Below are positions 16,588-26,177 of a stretch of DNA of 64,000 nt, in pieces. The DNA comes from Shimia abyssi. Its GTDB lineage: Bacteria; Pseudomonadota; Alphaproteobacteria; Rhodobacterales; Rhodobacteraceae. A model generated the notes under the pieces. It saw only the letters and a list, made by a program, of their open reading frames with translations, did no database searches and had not been told where the DNA came from. A program made the position numbers and the translations under genes. Position 1 is the first letter of the stretch. Every line of letters starts with the position of its first letter. The DNA is taken from positions 62,001-126,000 of the forward strand of contig NZ_PYGJ01000010.1 in the NCBI RefSeq assembly GCF_003014475.1, in the 5' to 3' direction.

Positions 16588-17604
16588 TTAACGGAAGGGT
16601 GGCGAGTAGATCAGGCCACCATCGGTCCACTGAGCGTTCAGGCCACGGGCCAGACCGATCGGGGTGCTTTCTCCGATGTTACCTTCGAACAGCTCACCAT
16701 AGTTGCCGCCCGCCATCAGGGCGTTCTTGCCCCAGTCGGCCGACAGACCCAGCATTTCGCCAAGGGTGCCTTCTGTACCGAGCAGACGGTTTACTTCTGG
16801 GTTGTTGGTGCCGGCTGCCATCTCACCGATGTTGGCCGAAGTCACACCCAGCTCTTCCGCTGTGATCAGCGCGTTCAGAGTCCAGCGCACTACGTCACCC
16901 CAATTGTCATCGCCATGGCGAACGAGCGGACCCAGAGGCTCTTTCGAGATGATCTCAGGCAGCAGTACGTGCGCCGAAGGATCTTCGAATGTTGCACGTG
17001 TCGCGGCCAAGCCGGATGCGTCCGTGGTGTAAACGTCACATGCACCAGCCAGATACTGCTGCTGTGCTTCTGCGTTTGTTTCGATTGGAACCGGCTCATA
17101 GCTGATGTTATTCGAGCGGAAGAAATCCGCCAGGTTCAGCTCAGTTGTTGTCCCGGTCTGGATACAAACGGTTGCACCGTCCAGTTCCTTGGCCGAGGAC
17201 ACTCCGAGCTCTTTTGGAACCATAAAGCCCTGACCGTCATAGTAGTTCACGCCGACGAAAGTGAACTTGAGGTCCACATCGCGTGAGAAGGTCCAGGTGG
17301 TGTTACGGGCCAGCATGTCGATCTCACCAGATGCCAGCGCAGTAAAGCGTGTCTTACCGGTGGTCGGAACAAATTCTACGGCCTTGGGATCACCCAGAAC
17401 AGCAGCAGCAACGGCACGGCAGACACCCACGTCAAAGCCATCCCATTCGCCGTTTGCATCTGGTGCGGCAAAGCCAACCAAGCCGGTTGTCACACCACAG
17501 TTCAGCTTGCCACGAGCCTTGACGTCGTCAAGTGTTCCAGCGGCAGCAGCACCTGCGGCAAGTCCAGCCACGGTTAGCGCACCAAAAATTACGGATTTTT
17601 TCAT
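16588..17604 (-). CDS. bztA: Glutamate/glutamine/aspartate/asparagine ABC transporter, periplasmic binding protein
   Basis: The 338-residue protein begins with a Sec signal (MKKSVIFGALTVAGLAAGAAAAG, cleavage after AAA). The mature protein is a cluster 3 solute-binding protein: LNCGVTTGLVGFAAPD, WDGFDVGVCRAVAAAVLGD, RFTALASGEIDMLARNTTWT. These match AapJ/BztA, larger than the usual 250-residue amino acid binders. ATG 17604 has AGGAAGAGG upstream; an in-frame ATG 39 bp earlier would spoil the signal peptide. Upstream (17605-17807) the leader has two small hairpins, one a perfect CCACC/GGTGG stem around 17624-17638. Confidence 0.94.
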   Translation of the reverse strand: MKKSVIFGALTVAGLAAGAAAAGTLDDVKARGKLNCGVTTGLVGFAAPDANGEWDGFDVGVCRAVAAAVLGDPKAVEFVPTTGKTRFTALASGEIDMLARNTTWTFSRDVDLKFTFVGVNYYDGQGFMVPKELGVSSAKELDGATVCIQTGTTTELNLADFFRSNNISYEPVPIETNAEAQQQYLAGACDVYTTDASGLAATRATFEDPSAHVLLPEIISKEPLGPLVRHGDDNWGDVVRWTLNALITAEELGVTSANIGEMAAGTNNPEVNRLLGTEGTLGEMLGLSADWGKNALMAGGNYGELFEGNIGESTPIGLARGLNAQWTDGGLIYSPPFR

Positions 17605-17807
17605 TTTTACCTCTTCCTGATTGGCCACCTTTTTGGTGGTCATTCGACCGTTTCATTTTTCGGTCTTACGAGTGCGAAGGCACTGTCCCATGCACTCCGC
17701 ATCAGCAGTTTGGGCGCAATCATCAGGAAACGTCAAGAGGTCCATAACGGATTTCGATAATCCGCCAAATTGACCCTACGGAAAGCCTAAGGAAAAGACA
17801 AAGGTGT

Positions 17808-18515
17808 TTAAGAGAGCATATTTACAAAGCGATAAGCGTGCAGAAAATCTCGTTTTTTGCGAGCAGCTTGCTCTGCAGCCTCTTCATCCACGCCCCATTG
17901 CTCTTCCTGCCAGTCTTCATCAATTCGTGATATGCGCCATATTTCTTCGGGCGCGAGATGGTCCAAAAGAGCTGCAAAGCCCAACACAAGAGACCCCGAC
18001 ATGCTGACTAAATCGTGAAAAGCGGCCAGTTCAAAGTTGTTCAGCGCATGCACTTTTTCACGCAAAATCTGCAATGCCGAATCGTCCTGCGCCTGAAACA
18101 TTACCCCGGAAACCGGCACCAATCGCGCGTTTAGCACGGTGGCGGCCCAGTCCAAAATCGGGTCCCAGCTTTCTGCTTCGCGGGCGATCAACTCCGCAGG
18201 CGAAGTGGCCCGATAACACAGCAAATCGCTCGCTCCGTATTCCGCCAAAAGGTCCGCGACTTCGCTATGTTGTACCGACACTTTATCAATAGCCGCATTG
18301 GCGGAACGGGTGACAGGCATAGTGTTCGGGTTTATCACTTCTTCCTGCGCGTCCCATTCCTCAGCGACAGCCTCAGCCATCGCGCGGGTTGGCACGATCA
18401 ACGCCGCCTTAGCCGGTGTTTTCAGCGCGCGACTATCCAGCAGCACTGTAAAGCCACCTTCAACCTCTAAAACGCTCGCAGTCTTCCAGAACCGCTTTTT
18501 TGCCCAATCGCTCAT
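17808..18515 (-). CDS. ATP12 family F1-ATPase assembly chaperone
   Basis: The protein has 235 residues and no signal peptide. The N-terminal WAKKRFWKTASV, ALKTPAKAALIVPT, AVAEEWDAQEEVINPNTMPVTRSANAAID and the motif DLLCYRA are the hallmarks of the ATP12 family, which in mitochondria binds the F1 alpha subunit before assembly; an equivalent role is assumed in Alphaproteobacteria. I use ATG 18515 (MSDWAKKRFW), directly following the HAD gene's stop; the longer frame begins with TTG. The three genes to its right (HAD, rluC, crcB) overlap in series, so it is likely the last gene of a four-gene operon. Confidence 0.9.
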   Translation of the reverse strand: MSDWAKKRFWKTASVLEVEGGFTVLLDSRALKTPAKAALIVPTRAMAEAVAEEWDAQEEVINPNTMPVTRSANAAIDKVSVQHSEVADLLAEYGASDLLCYRATSPAELIAREAESWDPILDWAATVLNARLVPVSGVMFQAQDDSALQILREKVHALNNFELAAFHDLVSMSGSLVLGFAALLDHLAPEEIWRISRIDEDWQEEQWGVDEEAAEQAARKKRDFLHAYRFVNMLS

Positions 18516-18517
18516 CG

Positions 18518-19192
18518 TCAAATTCCCAAGATGTCTTTCACCGCAGCGTCCAGATCGTCAAACCGATCAATGACGATATCCGCGTCTCTCAATGAAGAAC
18601 GGTCGTGATAACCCCAACTGACACCGATGGCTGCCATGCCAGCGGCCCGCGCCATGTCCATGTCAAACCGCGTATCCCCGATCATCACAGCCGCCCCCGG
18701 CACGACGCCTGCTTCATGCATTGCGGCCTCAAGCATTGAGGGATGCGGCTTTGACGGATGGTGGTCGGCCACTTGCTCGGTCACGAACATGCCGTTCAGG
18801 TCATGCCCTTCCAACAGCTTGTCCAGGCCTCGCCGCGACTTTCCCGTCGCCACGCCCAACAACGTTTCCTCTCGCTTCGACAACCGCTCCAGTGCGGCAC
18901 GCGCTCCGGGATAGAGCGGCGAAGAAACGGCGGTACCTTTGGTCCGACGATGGTTCATATAGCTTGATTTATACGTCTCAACCATTCGATCCCGCATCGC
19001 CACACCAAGCTTTGGCGCCAGTTCAGCTATTGCGACATCCAGTGACAAACCAACAATCCCAAGGATTGCTTCACGCGGCGGTGCCGCTTCGCCCTCAGCC
19101 GCAAACGCTGCCCGCATCGAACTCAGGATATCGGCCTGACTGTCCACCAATGTTCCATCAACATCAAAGACAACCAGCGCCAATTCCGTCAT
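18518..19192 (-). CDS. HAD-superfamily hydrolase (phosphoglycolate phosphatase-like)
   Basis: The 224-residue protein has HAD motif I FDVDGTLVDSQ (nucleophile Asp and acid/base Asp), motif II GVATGKS, motif III around the lysine in HHPSKPHPSML, and motif IV MIGDTRFDMDMA. The alpha-helical cap between motif I and II is class C1, as in Gph-type phosphatases. The physiological substrate is not revealed by sequence. It overlaps the end of rluC by 4 bp and touches the ATP12 gene, so it is transcribed in this operon. Confidence 0.88.
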   Translation of the reverse strand: MTELALVVFDVDGTLVDSQADILSSMRAAFAAEGEAAPPREAILGIVGLSLDVAIAELAPKLGVAMRDRMVETYKSSYMNHRRTKGTAVSSPLYPGARAALERLSKREETLLGVATGKSRRGLDKLLEGHDLNGMFVTEQVADHHPSKPHPSMLEAAMHEAGVVPGAAVMIGDTRFDMDMARAAGMAAIGVSWGYHDRSSLRDADIVIDRFDDLDAAVKDILGI

Positions 19193-20232
19193 TGCAGCGC
19201 CTCAAACGGATCGTCCGCAGCCAGATCCGGCGTCCATTGAAAGGTTTCAAACGTGTGTTCCATATGAGGCGGCAGCGGGGCCTCGATTGTCAGAATGCGT
19301 TTGGTCACCGGGTGCTCAAATTCCATCTTGCGCGCGTGCAGGTGCAGTTTGTTGCTGATGATCCCGCCTAGATTCGCGCCCCAGCCATCGCCCATGTTTT
19401 CCTGACCCGACCCGCCATACTTGCCATCACCGATGATCGGATGCCCGATCTCAGCCATATGGGCCCGTAATTGGTGTGTGCGCCCTGTGATCGGTTCCAT
19501 CGCCACCCACGCGGCACGGCTGGCCACCCGGTACAGCGTCGCATATTGCGTGATCGCGCGCTTTGCCCCTGGCGTTTTATCGACGTCGCGCGGGTGCAGG
19601 CAATGCATCTTTTCGCCCTCGCCCCGTGCGCCATGCCCCGGAGCTTTGACCAGACCGTATTTGATTTCGCCCAAATACGGCGTTGGCACACCGGCCACGA
19701 CGGCCCAGTAAATCTTGCGAGTCTGACGATGCCGGATCGCTGCAGTCATCGCCGCTGCCATCTGGCGCGTACGGGCAAGCAGCAAAACACCGGACGTGTC
19801 CTTGTCCAAGCGATGCACAAGGCGCGGCTTCTCGTCATAATCAAATGTCAACGCCTCGGCCATGCCGTCGACATGCCGCTTTTGTTTACTACCGCCTTGC
19901 GTCGGCAGACCCGGCGGTTTGTTAAGTGCAATGATGTGGTCGTCTTTAAAAATCACGCAATCGCGGATCAGGCGCGCATCGGCATCCGACACACGCGAGA
20001 ATATCTTAGGGGGCTGAGACCCCGGCTCTGGTAATGGCGGAACGCGCACCTGCTGTCCCGTGGCCAGTCGTGTCGAAGCCTTGACCCGCCCGCCATCAAC
20101 ACGAATTTCGCCCTTGCGGCACAGTTTTTCGATCCGGCCCTGTCCGACATGCGGAAACATGCGCTTGAACCATCGGTCCAACCTTTGATCGGTGTCTTCC
20201 GGCCCCACGGTAATTGTTTGAACTCGGCTCAT
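19189..20232 (-). CDS. 23S rRNA pseudouridine synthase, RluC/RluA family
   Basis: The protein has 347 residues. An N-terminal S4 RNA-binding domain (QRLDRWFKRMFPHVGQGRIEKLCRKGEIRVDG) is followed by the RluA catalytic domain, with the catalytic Asp in LVHRLDKDTSGVLLLA, and later ITGRTHQLRAHMAEIGHPIIGD. RluC modifies U955, U2504 and U2580 of 23S rRNA in E. coli; RluC rather than RluD is favoured by the length and S4 domain sequence, though I cannot separate them with certainty. The start ATG 20232 overlaps the crcB stop (ATGA). Confidence 0.88.
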   Translation of the reverse strand: MSRVQTITVGPEDTDQRLDRWFKRMFPHVGQGRIEKLCRKGEIRVDGGRVKASTRLATGQQVRVPPLPEPGSQPPKIFSRVSDADARLIRDCVIFKDDHIIALNKPPGLPTQGGSKQKRHVDGMAEALTFDYDEKPRLVHRLDKDTSGVLLLARTRQMAAAMTAAIRHRQTRKIYWAVVAGVPTPYLGEIKYGLVKAPGHGARGEGEKMHCLHPRDVDKTPGAKRAITQYATLYRVASRAAWVAMEPITGRTHQLRAHMAEIGHPIIGDGKYGGSGQENMGDGWGANLGGIISNKLHLHARKMEFEHPVTKRILTIEAPLPPHMEHTFETFQWTPDLAADDPFEALQ

Positions 20233-20606
20233 GCAAAGGCTCCTCTGGCAACCCAAAGCCCCAACATCAGGGCGGCAACTGATCCAATAACGGATATGGA
20301 CACATACAGCGCAGCCGCACCAAGCTGCCCGCGCTCAATCATCGTGACCGTCTCGAGCGAAAACGCCGAAAAGGTGGTGAACCCACCAAGCAGGCCGGTC
20401 ATGACCAAAGGTGAATAATGGTTCAGCCCGCGATGGGCTGCATACACCACAAACACGCCCATCAGGAAAGACCCGATTACGTTGACCGTGATGATCGCCA
20501 GCGGAAACCCGTGCCCCACCATACGCACCACGCCCAAACCGACGAGGTATCGCAGGCCAGCACCAACAGCGCCGCCAAAAGCCACATATAACAATGAATG
20601 CATCAT
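20229..20606 (-). CDS. crcB: Fluoride channel CrcB (Fluc)
   Basis: The 125-residue protein has four membrane helices. Family residues are GGAVGAGLRYLVG, the N in TVNVIGSFLMGVF and the GGFTTFSAFSLE motif, where the conserved phenylalanines line the fluoride pore and a central sodium is held. It exports fluoride as a dual-topology dimer. I recognise no fluoride riboswitch in the short upstream gap. The start is one of two adjacent ATGs (20606 or 20603). Confidence 0.93.
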   Translation of the reverse strand: MMHSLLYVAFGGAVGAGLRYLVGLGVVRMVGHGFPLAIITVNVIGSFLMGVFVVYAAHRGLNHYSPLVMTGLLGGFTTFSAFSLETVTMIERGQLGAAALYVSISVIGSVAALMLGLWVARGAFA

Positions 20607-20708
20607 GCCCGGTCCATCGCGCGCACCCGAGGGCTTGTCAAGCGAACAGCCCAATTCAAGACGCGCCGTAGGCAGCAAAGCCACGTTCTAGCGGTGAACT
20701 ACCCGAAT

Positions 20709-22019
20709 TCAGGGACCAAAGCGTTTGGGAACCGGGCGACCAGTCACGCGCTCCCAATACTCGTCCGCGCGTTTTTCAAATGTCGGCGCGTCACGCGCCT
20801 CGCTCTGATAAAACCGCCCCGGCTCCATTCCCGGCGCATATTCCTGTTCGACCCAGCCCCTCGGGTCTTTGTGCGGGCTGCGATACCCGCCATGGCCCAG
20901 CGCCTCAGCCCCCTGATAATGGGCGTCCCGCAGATGCATCGGCACGGGCAACGGCGGTTCATTGGTCACAGCTGTCAAAGCCGCAGAAATCCCGTGGTTG
21001 GCCGAACCCGATTTTGGCGCGCGAGCAACGTGCAGCGCGGCATGGGCCAGAATGATCCGCGCCTCGGGGTAGCCTATCATCTCAACTGCCTGCGCCGCGG
21101 CCACCGCCGTCTGCAACGCTGTGTTATCGGCCAGACCCACATCTTCGGAGGCTTGAATCATGATCCGGCGCGCAATGAACCGCGGGTCTTCACCACCGTG
21201 GATTAACCGAGCCAACCAATACAAGACCGCCTCAGGCTCGCCGCCACGCATCGATTTGATGAAGGCCGATATGATGTCATAATGCTGATCGCCCGACCTG
21301 TCGTGATTGACCGGAGCCGCATTATACACCTCTTCGATCATTTCCCCGGTAATCGTGACCTCGGCGCCCTCAGCGTGCCCCACGGCAAGGCTTTCCAACG
21401 TTGTCAACGCACTGCGCGCATCGCCCCCGGAACGCCCGGCAATCACCCGCTTGTGCGCATCGCTTAAAGTCACCTTGATGCCCAGTTTGGTCAGATGCGC
21501 CAACCCGCGCTGCACCACTGTCAGCATATCGTCCAGAGATATTGGCTCCAGCTTGAGAATGGTGGAGCGTGACACCAGCGCCTTTGGCAAAGACGTGTAG
21601 GGATTCTGCGTGGTGGCCCCGATAAAATCCGCCGTGCCCTCTTCGCAGATAGCCAACAAATCGTCAGCTTGAGTCGCCGAAAACCGGTGCACCTCATCAA
21701 CAAAAATAAGTAAGGGCCGGATGCGCGCCTCATCTGCAAGTTGGCGAATGTCTTTTACGCCCGCCCGCGTGGCATGAAGCTGGCGAAACTCCTTGTTCAG
21801 CATTTGACCCACAGCGCGCGCAATTGACGTTTTGCCAACGCCGGGCGGGCCATAAAGCACAATGCTGCCTAATTGGTTGGCCGCTATCCTGCGTCTCAGC
21901 ACAGAGTCTTCGGCGGTTAGCGCATCTTGTCCAATGATATCGTTCAGCGACTGCGGCCTCAGAGCTGCGGCAAGAGGTTGATTATGCTGCGCACGCCCCA
22001 TATCGAACAGATCTGACAC
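20709..22019 (-). CDS. rarA: Replication-associated recombination protein RarA (MgsA) AAA+ ATPase
   Basis: The protein has about 436 residues. It starts like a clamp-loader ATPase: PLAAALRPQSLNDIIGQD, Walker A YGPPGVGKTS, Walker B LLIFVDEVHRFSATQAD, sensor 1 IGATTQNP and the arginine-bearing SGGDARSAL. The C terminus (HYQGAEALGHGGYRSPHKDP and the tetramerisation region) is that of RarA/WRNIP1. It acts at stalled forks and on single-strand DNA ends. GGGAGG sits directly against ATG 22025 and six bases before GTG 22019, so I prefer GTG; the two differ by two codons. Confidence 0.93.
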   Translation of the reverse strand: MSDLFDMGRAQHNQPLAAALRPQSLNDIIGQDALTAEDSVLRRRIAANQLGSIVLYGPPGVGKTSIARAVGQMLNKEFRQLHATRAGVKDIRQLADEARIRPLLIFVDEVHRFSATQADDLLAICEEGTADFIGATTQNPYTSLPKALVSRSTILKLEPISLDDMLTVVQRGLAHLTKLGIKVTLSDAHKRVIAGRSGGDARSALTTLESLAVGHAEGAEVTITGEMIEEVYNAAPVNHDRSGDQHYDIISAFIKSMRGGEPEAVLYWLARLIHGGEDPRFIARRIMIQASEDVGLADNTALQTAVAAAQAVEMIGYPEARIILAHAALHVARAPKSGSANHGISAALTAVTNEPPLPVPMHLRDAHYQGAEALGHGGYRSPHKDPRGWVEQEYAPGMEPGRFYQSEARDAPTFEKRADEYWERVTGRPVPKRFGP

Positions 22020-22160
22020 AGTCATCCTCCCGCCTCGCGGCTCACCGTTATCAGATGCCTGATCAAGCAAGAGGTTTTCGTCAAGCGTAAATTCGCCTGC
22101 TACTCTCGGAACGCGGGCGTAGGTCGGACAAAATTGTCCGACTTACCTAACGCTTTCCTG

Positions 22161-22487
22161 CTACCCGCGCCGCACCAAACCGTCTTCGGCCTCCGACAAC
22201 GACAGGCCAAGTGCCTCCATGCCATTCTCAAGATGGTCAGACAAATGCGGTGTCCCGATCAAGTAATCTACAGTTGGCGTTGTTGCTTCGGCCTTGGCTG
22301 TCGCAATCGCTTCATCCAATTCAGTCGCTGAAAACGCATCGCGCCCAACCCACATAACGGCAACAAGGCTTGCTTGTTCGTCTTCGTTCAAGCGATCTAC
22401 AAAACCGCGCAATTCACCTTCGGCTCTGTCCAGTTCGCGTGACATCAGCACAACCTGTGCCACTTTCCACGGTGTGATCTCTAACAT
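22161..22487 (-). CDS. DUF3775 domain protein
   Basis: The 108-residue acidic, probably all-helical protein begins MLEITPWKVAQVVLMSRELD and contains LVAVMWVGRDAF and PTVDYLIGTPHLSDHLENGMEALGLS. This pattern is the DUF3775 family, common in Alphaproteobacteria with no known function. GGAGAC lies just upstream of ATG 22487. No signal peptide. It is between rarA and rmuC, with gaps over 100 bp each side, so a single-gene transcript is likely. The gap to rmuC (22488-22654) has only a GCACGC/GCGTGC hairpin near 22624-22640. Confidence 0.8.
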   Translation of the reverse strand: MLEITPWKVAQVVLMSRELDRAEGELRGFVDRLNEDEQASLVAVMWVGRDAFSATELDEAIATAKAEATTPTVDYLIGTPHLSDHLENGMEALGLSLSEAEDGLVRRG

Positions 22488-22654
22488 GTCGCGTCTCCTT
22501 TTGTCGGTTCCACTCTACTTCACCGCGGAACACGTATCCTGTCCTTGATCTTGCGCAAACCGACCCAAGCACTCCCGCCACCCATCAGACCAGCAAAGCT
22601 GGGCTTCTGGCTGTTGGGCCCAGCACGCTCCGCGTGCGCTCCCCGACACTTGCC

Positions 22655-24043
22655 TCAGTCGTCTTGCACATCCAACGAAGATAAAGGGCGCGTATCGGAT
22701 TCGATCATCGCCGGAGTTTCCAATTCGCTATCTTGTGTCACAACACCCATCGCCTCAAACTTGCGCGCAGATGGCAGCACCCGCCCCTCCATCGAGCCGA
22801 CCGCTTTGTTATAGCTGCTGACCGAACTGTTCAGCGCGCGACCGACTGCAGACAAATGGCCACCAAAGGTCTTCAACCGATCGTAAAGCTCTTTGGCGGT
22901 CCGCTGCACCTCAACGGCATTTTCTGCCATTTTCTCCTGTTGCCAGCCATATGCAATGGCCTTGACCAGCGCCATCAGAGTGGTCGGAGTGGCAATCAAA
23001 ACTTTGTTTTTGAACGCAAACTCGATCAAACCCGGATCAGCTTCGGCGGCAGCACCGACAAATGTCTCTCCTGGAATGAACATGACCACAAAGTCAGGCG
23101 TGGTGGCAATTTCGTCCTGATAAGCCTTGGAAAACAAAACCTTTACGTGCTCACGCACTTGCCGCGCGTGTTGGGCCATTGAAGCCGCCTGCGCCTCGGG
23201 TGTTTCGGCCTCGAGCGCGTCAAGATAGGCCTCCAAAGGTGTCTTGGCATCAACCACAATAGATTTACCACCGGGGATATGCACGATGGCATCCGGACGC
23301 ATCTTGCCGCGATCTGTCTCCATATGGTGTTCCAGCGTAAAATCGACATTTTCCGCCATGCCCGCCATCTCGAACACCTGCCGCAGCTGCATCTCGCCCC
23401 AACGACCACGTGTCTTGGGCGCGCGCAATGCCTGAACTAGCTTACGTGTCTCACTGCCCAAGGCGAGTTGACCTCTTGCCAACACCTGCACCTGTTCGTT
23501 GATCGCGCCATAAGCCTCGGTTCGGGACTTCTCGATCTCGGTGATTTTCTTGTCAAAAACGCTTAGCTTTTCGTCTAGTGGCTTGACCAGATTGGCAATC
23601 TCCAGCTTGCGCTTGTCAAGATCATCTGTGGCCGTCTGGTTGTGGGATTTAAACCGTTCGCTGACCAATTCCAGAAAACTCTCGGAATTTTTACGCAACA
23701 CACCCGAGGCGAGCGCATCGAACTTATCCTCAAGCTCTTTTTTCATGCCACGCAACTCTTCGAGCCGCGCCTCATGTGCTTCGTGCAACACGCGATATTG
23801 GGCTTCTGCCTCGATGCGTTTCGCCTGTTCCTGCGTGTGACGTGTGCGCCAGGCTTCGACCTGGGTCGCCAACTCCTCTGCCTTGGCCGCACGGGTCTGT
23901 TCGGCGCTCAACGCTTCAGACAACTTGGCAGCCTCAAGCCGGAGTGCGGAAAGCCGTGATGTGACGCCCATCAAGCGCACCAAAAGCGCCAGTGCCACTA
24001 CGCCTGCCACCACCAATAGCCAAATCCACAAATCGCCAGTCAT
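22655..24043 (-). CDS. rmuC: DNA recombination protein RmuC
   Basis: The protein has 462 residues: one N-terminal membrane helix (about 5-22), a long coiled coil (about 30-200), then the RmuC nuclease-like core RGRWGEMQLRQVFEMAGM, DAIVHIPGGKSIVVDAKTPLEAY and the PETFVGAA/ATPTTLMALVKAIAYGWQQE region. RmuC limits inversions and repeat-mediated rearrangements; the core is related to PD-(D/E)XK nucleases, with VDAKTP carrying the likely active-site residues. ATG 24043 has GAGG eight bases upstream. It is followed on the same strand by an apparently independent DUF3775 gene. Confidence 0.93.
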   Translation of the reverse strand: MTGDLWIWLLVVAGVVALALLVRLMGVTSRLSALRLEAAKLSEALSAEQTRAAKAEELATQVEAWRTRHTQEQAKRIEAEAQYRVLHEAHEARLEELRGMKKELEDKFDALASGVLRKNSESFLELVSERFKSHNQTATDDLDKRKLEIANLVKPLDEKLSVFDKKITEIEKSRTEAYGAINEQVQVLARGQLALGSETRKLVQALRAPKTRGRWGEMQLRQVFEMAGMAENVDFTLEHHMETDRGKMRPDAIVHIPGGKSIVVDAKTPLEAYLDALEAETPEAQAASMAQHARQVREHVKVLFSKAYQDEIATTPDFVVMFIPGETFVGAAAEADPGLIEFAFKNKVLIATPTTLMALVKAIAYGWQQEKMAENAVEVQRTAKELYDRLKTFGGHLSAVGRALNSSVSSYNKAVGSMEGRVLPSARKFEAMGVVTQDSELETPAMIESDTRPLSSLDVQDD

Positions 24044-24111
24044 TATCAACCTCACGGAATTTCCCGCTTAAGTAGAAACCCGATCGCCATCAGGTACAAG
24101 CCGAAAGCGGT

Positions 24112-26019
24112 TCAGCTGCGCCCGAAAAGACGTTCAATATCGCTGAGCTTCAGCTCGACATATGTAGGCCGCCCATGGTTGCACTGCCCCGAATGCGGGG
24201 TCGCCTCCATCTCGCGCAGCAGCGCATTCATTTCGTCGGCCCGCATTCGGCGCCCGGACCGAACCGAGCCATGACAGGCCACCCGACTGAGAATCGCCTC
24301 GATCCGCGCCTGCACCAACAGGCTCTCGCCCTGATCATCCAGCTCGTCCAGAATATCCAGTACCATGGCCCGTGCATTGACCTCGCCCAGAATTGCGGGC
24401 GTTTCGCGCACGGCCACAGCGCCACCACCAAAGGGCTCCAGCGTAAGACCAAGCCGCGACAGATCGTCAGCAACCGCAAGAAGGCGCGCGCAATCGCCCT
24501 CGCTCAACTCGACAATCTCGGGAATCAACAACGCCTGCGCTGCAACGCCGTTTTCAGACATCTGCGCCTTGAGCCTTTCGTATACCAGCCGTTCATGGGC
24601 GGCGTGTTGATCGACAATGACCATGCCCGTTTGTGTTTGCGCCACAATGTAATTCTCGTGAACCTGTGCGCGGGCGGCCCCAAGCGGGAGGTGTTCGACC
24701 GGTTCTGCGGGCATCTCCTCGGACCCTTGCGGGGCCTCCTCGATTATGGGTTCTACACGCGCGCTGTAGTCCTGGGAAAACTCAGCAAATCCGGGCTCAG
24801 ACGTGGGCTGATACCCGGGGGCCTGATAAGCTGGAGCCTGCGCCGCGTAAGATGCTTGCCGCGCGCCGAGCGACGGGCGATCCATCTGATAGACGCGCGC
24901 CGGGCCATTCCCAGTCGGCTCTGGCCGCATCGCGCCAAGGGTTGCACCAGCCACTGTGGTCGAGGCGCGATGCCCCGCCTCTGCCAAAGCATGGCGCAGG
25001 GCGCTGACAATCAAGCCGCGCGCAAGGCCCGGATCGCGAAAACGTACTTCGGACTTTGCCGGGTGCACGTTGACGTCCACCAGATGCGGATCGCAATCAA
25101 TGAACAACGCTACCGCCGGGTGCCGGTCGCGGCTCAGGAAATCGAAATAGGCCCCACGCAACGCGCCAATCAACAGCTTGTCTTTGACAGGGCGACCATT
25201 CACGAACAGGTATTGCGCCACAGACGACCCGCGCGAGTATGTCGGCAACGCCGCATATCCCAAAAGGCGTAACCCGTCGCGCGAAGCATCAATCCGCAGC
25301 GCATTCTCGGCAAACTCGGTGCCAATTATGCGGGCCAAGCGCCCATGCAGCGCATCAAACAAATCGCCATTCTCGGCTTCGACCCGAAATGAAACACGCC
25401 CCTCGCCACCTCCGGTCACGTCGCGCAATGTGAACGCAACAAAGGGCTCGGCCATGGCAAGACGCTTGACCACATCCGTGATCGCCTGAGCCTCGGCCCG
25501 GTCGGTGCGCATGAATTTCAGCCGCGCAGGAGTGGCGTAAAACAGATCACGCAATTCCACGATCGTACCCGCTGACAAAGCCGCCGGCTTGACCGGCTTC
25601 ATGCTGCCACCTTCGACCGAAATAGACGCCCCATCCTCGCGCCCAACACGCGACGTGATCGTCAATCGCCCCACAGCACCCAGCGACGGCAACGCCTCTC
25701 CGCGAAATCCAAAGGTGTGGATATCAAGCAGATCGCTATCATCAATTTTTGAGGTCGCATGACGCGACAGTGCCAGAGGCAATGCTTCGGCCTCAATGCC
25801 GCAGCCATCATCCGTCACGCGGATCAGAGTCTTGCCCCCGTCGGCATAGGCAATCTCAATCCGCCGCGCGCCTGCGTCGACGGCGTTTTCCACCAGCTCC
25901 TTCACGGCGGAGGCTGGGCGTTCCACAACTTCGCCAGCTGCAATACGGTTAATCGCACCATCATCTAACTGACGGATAACGGGTCGGTTTTCGCTTATCT
26001 TGGGGTCACTCAGAGGCAT
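24112..26019 (-). CDS. mutL: DNA mismatch repair protein MutL
   Basis: The protein has 635 residues. The N-terminal GHKL ATPase is clear: [51 protein letters not shown] and [13 protein letters not shown] proline-rich linker (about 350-450) leads to the C-terminal dimerisation domain. It contains [12 protein letters not shown], the metal-binding endonuclease motif of MutL proteins that nick DNA in bacteria without MutH. I start at ATG 26019 ([18 protein letters not shown]); the longer frame reads into poorly conserved sequence. It is divergent from the aminotransferase gene, with 158 bp between. Confidence 0.95.
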   Translation of the reverse strand: MPLSDPKISENRPVIRQLDDGAINRIAAGEVVERPASAVKELVENAVDAGARRIEIAYADGGKTLIRVTDDGCGIEAEALPLALSRHATSKIDDSDLLDIHTFGFRGEALPSLGAVGRLTITSRVGREDGASISVEGGSMKPVKPAALSAGTIVELRDLFYATPARLKFMRTDRAEAQAITDVVKRLAMAEPFVAFTLRDVTGGGEGRVSFRVEAENGDLFDALHGRLARIIGTEFAENALRIDASRDGLRLLGYAALPTYSRGSSVAQYLFVNGRPVKDKLLIGALRGAYFDFLSRDRHPAVALFIDCDPHLVDVNVHPAKSEVRFRDPGLARGLIVSALRHALAEAGHRASTTVAGATLGAMRPEPTGNGPARVYQMDRPSLGARQASYAAQAPAYQAPGYQPTSEPGFAEFSQDYSARVEPIIEEAPQGSEEMPAEPVEHLPLGAARAQVHENYIVAQTQTGMVIVDQHAAHERLVYERLKAQMSENGVAAQALLIPEIVELSEGDCARLLAVADDLSRLGLTLEPFGGGAVAVRETPAILGEVNARAMVLDILDELDDQGESLLVQARIEAILSRVACHGSVRSGRRMRADEMNALLREMEATPHSGQCNHGRPTYVELKLSDIERLFGRS

Positions 26020-26177
26020 ACCGCAAAACCTAGCACGTTCTGGTTTGATTCTGCCACCGGCTTCAGGCCGCAATTCTTTGCCTCGTCGCGAACAGGCTGG
26101 ACAGCGCATATCGCACCGCCATTATGTGTTCAAACCCCATTTCCCACAACAAAGCCAGCGCGATTCGGAGGCCCTCG

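Noticed and set aside
22545-22814. 89-residue plus-strand frame between DUF3775 and rmuC
   Set aside because: Most of it overlaps the rmuC 3' end antisense, and the free part contains a hairpin and no recognisable motif.
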